In this document: in pieces, positions 13,811-19,013 of the stretch
How positions within the stretch are numbered: position 1 is the stretch's first letter
Layout of the letters: each line of letters starts with the position of its first letter
Assembly (NCBI GenBank): GCA_040905145.1
Contig: JBBDSC010000200.1
Coordinates: forward strand, 1-19,013
Length of the DNA: 19,013 nt
DNA from: DATGMS01 sp040905145
Lineage (GTDB): Bacteria; Bacteroidota; Bacteroidia; Cytophagales; Cyclobacteriaceae
Direction of reading: 5' to 3'
Made by a program: the position numbers and the translations under genes
The notes under the pieces: generated by a model
Databases searched by the model: none
What the model saw: only the letters and a program-made list of their open reading frames with translations
What the model was told of the DNA's origin: nothing

Positions 13811-16798
13811 ATGATTCAAAAAGTTTGGGTTGCCTTTTTTGTCCTTTTGTTGAGTTTTAATGTGCTTTTCGCCAAAGATGAAGCCTCTCTAAGCCAAGAT
13901 CCTCTGCAAAGTAAAGATGCCAATTATCAGTCTCAATGGGTAGACAGTGTCTTCAACAGTATGTCCTTTGAAGAGCGGCTTGGACAGTTGTTTATGGTGG
14001 CGGCCTATTCCAATAGGGGCAACAAACATAAAGAAGATCTTGCAAAACTTATCAAGGAACAAAATATCGGAGGACTGATATTTTTTCAAGGTGGACCGGT
14101 AAGACAGGCCCACCTCACCAATTATTACCAATCCATTTCGGACGCCCCCCTTTTTATTGCCATGGATGCCGAATGGGGCCTCAGTATGAGACTCGATAGT
14201 GTCCTGCAATTTCCCAAGCAAATGACCCTGGGTGCCATTCAGGACACAAGGCTTATTTATCAAATGGGAGAAGAGATTGCACGGCAATTTACAGAATTGG
14301 GCATGCACATCAATTTTGCCCCGGTGGTAGATGTCAATTCCAACCCGGATAATCCAGTTATAGGCTATCGGGCTTTCGGGGAAGAAAAAATGCTGGTCAC
14401 CAAGAACTCCCTGGCCTATATGAAAGGGCTTCAGGACCATGGCATATTGGCGAACGCAAAACATTTTCCCGGTCACGGGGACACAGATTTGGATTCCCAT
14501 TATACCACACCAGTGATCAATAATTCCAAAGAACAGATAATGGATGTTGATCTCTTTCCTTACAGAAAGCTGATCGATAATGGATTGATGAGTGTGATGG
14601 TAGCCCATCTGCATGTTCCCAGCCTCGGAAGCGAAACAAAAAAACCCACTACTCTCTCCAAAAGCGTAGTTACTGATTTACTTAAGAACGAGATGAACTT
14701 TAAGGGTCTCATTTTTACGGATGCTTTGAACATGAAAGGGGTGAGTAAATTCCACAAGCCAGGGGAAGTAGATTTACTGGCCCTTCTGGCGGGGAATGAT
14801 GTTTTACTTTATGCCGAAGATGTCCCCAAGTCTAAAATACTTATTATGGAGGCGATTGATGAGGGCCAAATCAGCCAAGAAGAAGTTGACCAGCGGGTCA
14901 AAAAGATCCTGAAAGCAAAATATTGGGCGGGATTGAACCAGCTTAAAAAGATAAACACCCATAGATTGGTGGAGCGGATCAGTAATTTTGATACCAAATC
15001 ATTGATTGAGGACCTTTATGCTTCGGCAATCACTGTCACTGCCAATGAAAATAACTTTCTCCCTTTGAAAAATATCGATTTACTGAAAATGGCTTCCATT
15101 ACCATTGGTAATGATGGAGAAGCTTTTAAAAAGCAATTGGACAAATACGGGAAGTTCACCCATTATAATTTACAAAAGACCAGTGGTGCAAGTTCGTACA
15201 ATTCCTTGGAAGAAAACTTAAAAGATTATAATACGGTCGTAATAGCGATAATGGATGTTAGCAATAATCCTAAAAGAAATTTCGGGATCAATGAAAGCGA
15301 TATTTACTTTATTAAAAAACTGAGTGAAAAATACAATGTAATCACCGTATTATTTGGCAATTCCTATGCCGCTAAATATTTAGATGAGCTGCCTCATGTA
15401 GTGCTAGCTTATGAAGAAAATAGATTTACGGAAAGATTGGCCCCGCAGATTATTTTTGGAGGGCGGTCAAGCTTTGGGAAATTACCAGTAACGGTCAGTT
15501 CCAGCACTCCTGCAGGAACTGGGTTGGATCTGGAGGGCACAGATCGCTTGGGATACTCCAACCCGGAAAGCCAGGGAATGGATAGTTATGCCCTGTTGGA
15601 GATAGATCGCATAATGCAAAAGGCCATAGCAAAGAAATCTACACCCGGAGGAACAGTCCTCGTTGCAAAAAATGGAAAGGTTGTATTTGAAAAGGGATAT
15701 GGCTTTCATGATTATAGCCAATCTGTATCCGTGCGTGCCGAAACGATCTATGACCTTGCCTCTATTACCAAAGTGCTGGCAACAACCCAGGTCATGATGT
15801 TTTTGCAGAGCCGTAACCTAATCAATATGAACCGTACTGTTGGGGAGTACCTTCCTGAGCTCATCCCCACCAATAAAGGGGGCCTTTTGATAAAAGACAT
15901 CATGACCCACGAAGCTGGATTGCTTCCCTGGATTCCCCATTATGCACAGACCGTGGAATCCAATAGTTGGAAAATCAATTACTACAGGGAAACCAAGGAA
16001 GAGGGGTTCAATATTCCTGTTGCTGAAAATATGTATGGAATGGATGCCCTGCCGGACAGCCTATGGAGGTGGACCATTAAATCGAATTTAAAGAAGCTTC
16101 CCTCAGGGAAGGGTAAGCATAGCTATGCTTATTCGGATTTAGGTATGTACATACTCCAAAGATTAATTGAACGGGCAGTAAACCAACCCATTGATGAGTT
16201 TCTGGAACAAAATTTTTATGACCCTCTTGGCATCTATTCCCTTACATATCATCCTTTGAGAAAATTCAGCAAGAATAGGATCGCTCCTACAGAAAACGAT
16301 GTAGCTTTCAGGAAAAGGCTTATCCATGGGTATGTTCATGATCCAGGAGCAGCCATGTTTGGCGGAGTAGCAGGCCACGCAGGTTTATTCGGTACTGCCA
16401 ATGATCTGGCTATTATTATGCAAATGATGCTCCAGAATGGAGATTATGGCGGAATTAATCTATTGGAAGAAAATACCATTAAAGAATTTACCAAAAGACA
16501 ATCCAGCCAGAGCAGAAGAGCATGGGGCTGGGATAAACCCGCTCCGGAAATAGGTAAGGGGGCTAATGCGGGAGTGTTGGCTCCAAAAAACTCTTTTGGT
16601 CATACAGGCTTTACGGGTACTGCAGTATGGGCCGACCCTGAAAATGATCTGATCTATGTTTTTTTGTCCAACAGGGTGCACCCCAATGCTGCCAACAATA
16701 GTCTGCTCAGGGACGATGTAAGAACAGATATTCATGATGTTATCTATAAGTCAATGGTTAATGAAAATAAAAAAATATTCCTAAGTGAACAAAACTGA
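13811..16798 (+). CDS. NagZ-type GH3 beta-N-acetylglucosaminidase fused to a beta-lactamase-fold serine hydrolase (AmiE-like)
   Basis: 995 residues with a signal peptide (about 1-21). Residues about 42-375 are a GH3 TIM barrel with the NagZ signature KHFPGHGDTDLDSH (217-230). Asp 228 and His 230 match the B. subtilis NagZ acid/base dyad, and Asp 304 in FTDALNM is the likely nucleophile. Residues about 400-565 form the GH3 second domain. Residues about 590-985 are a serine beta-lactamase-like domain: S-x-x-K at SITK (651-654), YSD (774-776) and HTG (931-933). In B. subtilis, NagZ and the separate AmiE, also of this fold, act in sequence on muropeptides: AmiE removes the peptide and NagZ releases GlcNAc. 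A fused periplasmic version of that pair is the best reading. bshA follows 56 nt downstream. Confidence 0.93.
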   Translation: MIQKVWVAFFVLLLSFNVLFAKDEASLSQDPLQSKDANYQSQWVDSVFNSMSFEERLGQLFMVAAYSNRGNKHKEDLAKLIKEQNIGGLIFFQGGPVRQAHLTNYYQSISDAPLFIAMDAEWGLSMRLDSVLQFPKQMTLGAIQDTRLIYQMGEEIARQFTELGMHINFAPVVDVNSNPDNPVIGYRAFGEEKMLVTKNSLAYMKGLQDHGILANAKHFPGHGDTDLDSHYTTPVINNSKEQIMDVDLFPYRKLIDNGLMSVMVAHLHVPSLGSETKKPTTLSKSVVTDLLKNEMNFKGLIFTDALNMKGVSKFHKPGEVDLLALLAGNDVLLYAEDVPKSKILIMEAIDEGQISQEEVDQRVKKILKAKYWAGLNQLKKINTHRLVERISNFDTKSLIEDLYASAITVTANENNFLPLKNIDLLKMASITIGNDGEAFKKQLDKYGKFTHYNLQKTSGASSYNSLEENLKDYNTVVIAIMDVSNNPKRNFGINESDIYFIKKLSEKYNVITVLFGNSYAAKYLDELPHVVLAYEENRFTERLAPQIIFGGRSSFGKLPVTVSSSTPAGTGLDLEGTDRLGYSNPESQGMDSYALLEIDRIMQKAIAKKSTPGGTVLVAKNGKVVFEKGYGFHDYSQSVSVRAETIYDLASITKVLATTQVMMFLQSRNLINMNRTVGEYLPELIPTNKGGLLIKDIMTHEAGLLPWIPHYAQTVESNSWKINYYRETKEEGFNIPVAENMYGMDALPDSLWRWTIKSNLKKLPSGKGKHSYAYSDLGMYILQRLIERAVNQPIDEFLEQNFYDPLGIYSLTYHPLRKFSKNRIAPTENDVAFRKRLIHGYVHDPGAAMFGGVAGHAGLFGTANDLAIIMQMMLQNGDYGGINLLEENTIKEFTKRQSSQSRRAWGWDKPAPEIGKGANAGVLAPKNSFGHTGFTGTAVWADPENDLIYVFLSNRVHPNAANNSLLRDDVRTDIHDVIYKSMVNENKKIFLSEQN

Positions 16799-16854
16799 TG
16801 CAATACCGTGTTTATAGATAATTATCAAGGAAATTATTTTTACAACGCAACCCT

Positions 16855-18006
16855 ATGAAAATCGGAATTGTCTGTTACCCCACTTTTGGGGGAAGTGGAG
16901 TAGTAGCCACAGAACTAGGTAAAGCTCTTGCCAAAGAAGGGCACCAGATTCATTTTATCACTTATAGGCAGCCGACAAGACTGGATTTCTTTAGTGCAAA
17001 TTTATTTTATCACGAAGTTGATATCAAAAGCTATCCTTTATTTGATCATGTACCGTATGAACTGGCGCTGGCCAGTAAAATGGTCAATGTGGTCAAGTAT
17101 GAAAAATTGGACCTTTTGCATGTGCATTATGCAATTCCCCATGCTTCCGCAGCCTACATGGCAAAACAAATATTAAAAACCCACAATATTCAAATACCCG
17201 TTGTCACCACACTGCATGGAACGGACATAACTTTGGTAGGAAAAGACCCGGGTTATGAACCTGTAGTTACATTCAGTATCAATGAGTCTGATGGGGTTAC
17301 TGCTGTTTCTGAAGACTTAAGGAAAGCTACTTACCAACATTTTGACATAAAAACTGAAATTGAAGTCATACCGAATTTCATCAATTTGGAAAGGTTCAAA
17401 AAGCAGAAAAAGGAGCATTTCAAATTGGCAATATGCCCTAAGGGGGAAAAGCTGATGGTACATACCTCCAATTTTCGGAAAGTGAAGCGCGTGGAGGATG
17501 TGATCAAGGTTTTTTATGAGGTGAAAAAAATCATTCCGGTTAAGCTCCTTTTGGTGGGGGATGGACCCGAAAGGGATAGAATGGAAAGACTTTGCCGGGA
17601 CCTGGACATTTATGAGGAAGTCAGGTTCCTGGGCAAGTTGGATGCTGTTGAAGAGGTGTTATCTGTTGCGGATTTATTTCTCATGCCCTCAGAAAAGGAA
17701 AGCTTCGGGTTGGCTGCACTTGAAGCCATGGCTTGTGAAGTGCCATTGTTGTCATCCAATGCCGGGGGGATACCAGAGTTGAACATCGATGGAGTAACAG
17801 GATATGTATGCAATGTAGGGGACGTAGAGACAATGACCAAAAGGGCGCTGAAAATTCTTTCTGATGAAAATCTTCAAGGGTTTAAAGATCGAGCTCTGGA
17901 GCGGGCAAAGCAATTTGATGTTTCGAACATCCTTCCTTTATATGAAGCCTTTTATATGAAAACCATCGAAAAAACCTTGGTGCCTTTAAAATCAAGTTTT
18001 ACTTAG
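16855..18006 (+). CDS. bshA: N-acetyl-alpha-D-glucosaminyl L-malate synthase BshA
   Basis: 383 residues, cytosolic GT4 glycosyltransferase (GT-B fold). It joins UDP-GlcNAc to L-malate, the first step of bacillithiol synthesis. The N-terminus MKIGIVCYPTFGGSGVVATE (1-20) is characteristic of BshA. Other visible motifs: FDHVPYELALASKM (63-76), LHVHYAIPHASAAYM (88-102), HGTDIT (121-126), IPNFINLERF (172-181), and the GT4 E-x7-E motif (Glu 282 to Glu 290, within ESFGLAALEAM). Its length is normal. It lies 56 nt after the NagZ-like fusion gene on the same strand, so co-transcription is likely. The deacetylase (BshB) and ligase (BshC) genes are not in this window. An AT-rich hairpin begins two bases after the stop. 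Confidence 0.97.
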   Translation: MKIGIVCYPTFGGSGVVATELGKALAKEGHQIHFITYRQPTRLDFFSANLFYHEVDIKSYPLFDHVPYELALASKMVNVVKYEKLDLLHVHYAIPHASAAYMAKQILKTHNIQIPVVTTLHGTDITLVGKDPGYEPVVTFSINESDGVTAVSEDLRKATYQHFDIKTEIEVIPNFINLERFKKQKKEHFKLAICPKGEKLMVHTSNFRKVKRVEDVIKVFYEVKKIIPVKLLLVGDGPERDRMERLCRDLDIYEEVRFLGKLDAVEEVLSVADLFLMPSEKESFGLAALEAMACEVPLLSSNAGGIPELNIDGVTGYVCNVGDVETMTKRALKILSDENLQGFKDRALERAKQFDVSNILPLYEAFYMKTIEKTLVPLKSSFT

Positions 18007-18007
18007 A

Positions 18008-18038
18008 GAAGTTTTATTTTAAAATAAAAGCTTCTTTT
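18008..18038 (+). terminator. AT-rich palindromic terminator after bshA
   Basis: GAAGTTTTATTTT (18008-18020) pairs with AAAATAAAA-G-CTTC (18021-18034) with one bulged G, followed by TTTT (18035-18038). It begins one base after the bshA stop codon. The stem is long but almost wholly AT. Confidence 0.45.
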
Positions 18039-18053
18039 CAATTCAAAAAAATC

Positions 18054-18061
18054 TAACTTTG
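18054..18061 (+). promoter_or_regulatory. -7 promoter-like element between two hairpins
   Basis: TAACTTTG matches TAnnTTTG exactly, 97 nt upstream of the hydroxylase ATG. No good TTG -33 element is visible at the usual distance. If used, transcription would start within the left arm of the next hairpin, so its role is uncertain. Confidence 0.35.
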
Positions 18062-18062
18062 C

Positions 18063-18096
18063 TGAGCTATTTTCATCTCCAAATAGCTCGATTTTT
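18063..18096 (+). terminator. Second hairpin with T-run downstream of bshA
   Basis: GAGCTATTT (18064-18072) and AAATAGCTC (18081-18089) are perfect 9-bp reverse complements around an 8-nt loop, extendable by a U-G pair, and followed by GATTTTTG and soon another run of seven T. It has the better terminator shape of the two hairpins. It could alternatively be a leader hairpin of the downstream gene. Confidence 0.5.
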
Positions 18097-18158
18097 GTGG
18101 TTTTTTTAAATACCTGCATTATAAAGGTTTCAGTTGATCATGAAAAAATTATCGTAAA

Positions 18159-18782
18159 ATGAAAAAGATTGGAAGATTGGATAGACCGGACAATAACGGT
18201 TCTGCACAAATGTTCAAAAGTCCGGTTATGGAGAGACTGAGCAGGACCCATATCAGCATTCCGATTTCAATGTTCTTATTAGTGGGCTGCTGGGCTCTAT
18301 ATTATGGAATAACGACTACACCTATATCTTTTTTAACGGCGGTGTTATTGGTGATTGGAGGACTTTTTACTTTTACTTTAGTAGAGTACTTAATGCACAG
18401 GTACCTGTATCACATGTTGCCTACTAATAAAATTAAAGATAAAATTCAATATGCCATTCATGGAGTACATCATGACTATCCTAAGGATAAAGACAGGTTG
18501 GCACTTCCTCCCTTTATAACCGGTCTGTATGCGGTCATTTTATATTTTGTTTTTACCTTTCTTATGGGTAATTATGGCTTGTATTTTCTTCCTGGCTTTT
18601 TAGTGGGTTATGCCCTTTATCTGGGGATTCATTTTATAGTACATGCTTACTCTCCTCCAAAGAGCTTCTTTAAGATCTTGTGGGTCAACCATGCTATCCA
18701 TCATTATAAAGACCCTGACGTGGCTTTTGGAGTGAGCCTTCCTTTATGGGATTACATATTTGGGACTGCACCTAAAAAATAG
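18159..18782 (+). CDS. Fatty acid hydroxylase / sterol desaturase superfamily membrane protein
   Basis: 207 residues, integral membrane non-heme di-iron enzyme. Hydrophobic helices lie at about 33-50, 55-77, 118-136 and 140-162. The histidine clusters of the superfamily are all present: HRYLYH (80-85), HGVHH (101-105), HFIVH (158-162) and HAIHH (178-182). This spacing resembles the fatty acid 2-hydroxylase (Scs7/FA2H) and carotenoid hydroxylase branches; the short length and FGVSLPLWDYIFGT ending fit the fatty acid hydroxylase branch. Hydroxylation of a lipid acyl chain, perhaps in sphingolipids or ornithine lipids that Bacteroidota make, is inference. It is separated from bshA by two hairpins, so it is probably transcribed independently. 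Confidence 0.9.
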   Translation: MKKIGRLDRPDNNGSAQMFKSPVMERLSRTHISIPISMFLLVGCWALYYGITTTPISFLTAVLLVIGGLFTFTLVEYLMHRYLYHMLPTNKIKDKIQYAIHGVHHDYPKDKDRLALPPFITGLYAVILYFVFTFLMGNYGLYFLPGFLVGYALYLGIHFIVHAYSPPKSFFKILWVNHAIHHYKDPDVAFGVSLPLWDYIFGTAPKK

Positions 18783-19013
18783 AATGATTTTGCCAATATT
18801 CCAGCCTCCACAAAGACCCGTTCCAAGGGCTTTCATTTAAATCAGATAAAATCACTTTTGGATTATGATTACCCCGAATGAAGGACATGGAAAAATGTGT
18901 CTTCGGAAAAAATAGCGGCATGGGCTTTAGTTTCAGAACTCCTAACCTACCGTAAAAGGTCAGGTCGCAATTTTGTAATTCAGGACCAGGTCATTTCCGG
19001 GAAAACACATCTG
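18783..19013. other. Terminal non-coding stretch
   Basis: No frame on either strand is long enough or family-like. It contains an imperfect inverted repeat (CCGAA near 18874-18878 with TTCGG near 18902-18906, inner GACAT/ATGTG pairing) and a repeated CAGGTC block (near 18960 and 18987). It may be an intergenic repeat or the tail of a gene beyond the window; neither can be shown. Confidence 0.4.

Noticed and set aside
1..19013. A novel multi-gene defence or mobile system
   Set aside because: I looked for CRISPR-like spaced repeats, transposase or integrase motifs, tRNA-flanked insertions and clusters of unknown genes. Nearly every gene belongs to a known core or envelope family, and the only toxin-like gene is a truncated remnant.

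Overview
The window looks like chromosomal DNA of a Bacteroidota bacterium, most likely order Cytophagales and perhaps a Cyclobacteriaceae-type marine or freshwater bacterium. The evidence is moderate GC content, near-absent Shine-Dalgarno sequences with A-rich leaders, several TAnnTTTG promoter (-7) elements, and the gene families present: a NagZ-serine hydrolase fusion, BshA, rhomboids downstream of mutL, a PVC-type cytochrome lipoprotein, and a TlpA-like thioredoxin with a large N-terminal domain. The family-level placement is inference; no rRNA or tRNA is present to confirm it.

Layout. 1-386 is non-coding and built of degenerate short repeats and inverted repeats. 387-2999 (minus) is clpB. 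3256-4371 (minus) is a secreted TlpA/ResA-like thioredoxin-fold protein. 4521-7172 (plus), divergent from it, is a large lipoprotein with a beta-propeller, helical repeats and a C-terminal cytochrome c domain. 7263-7448 (plus) is a C-terminally truncated DUF5615 (PIN-like) remnant. 7481-8542 (plus) is rlmN, with a perfect -7 element immediately before its ATG. 8798-9400 (plus) is a divergent TetR-like regulator. 9548-13513 (minus) is a compact four-gene operon: a small two-TM protein, mutL, then two rhomboid-family genes. 13811-16798 (plus) is a NagZ-type GH3 plus beta-lactamase-fold fusion; 16855-18006 (plus) is bshA; 18159-18782 (plus) is a fatty acid hydroxylase/sterol desaturase family membrane protein. 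18783-19013 has no recognisable gene.

How the genes fit together. Most are independent housekeeping or envelope genes: protein disaggregation (ClpB), RNA methylation (RlmN), mismatch repair (MutL), muropeptide turnover (NagZ-AmiE-like fusion), the first step of bacillithiol synthesis (BshA), membrane proteolysis (rhomboids) and probable lipid hydroxylation. The clearest transcription unit is the mutL operon, with an 8-nt overlap, a 3-nt gap and a 2-nt gap at its three junctions. The second likely unit is the GH3 fusion with bshA, 56 nt apart.

I found no CRISPR array, prophage, intact transposase or obvious defence island. The window is largely ordinary core genome. The more notable points are substituted metal-ligand positions in the MutL C-terminal domain, the apparently leaderless rlmN promoter, the decayed DUF5615 gene, mirrored -7-like elements in one divergent spacer, and two stacked hairpins around a promoter-like element between bshA and the hydroxylase.
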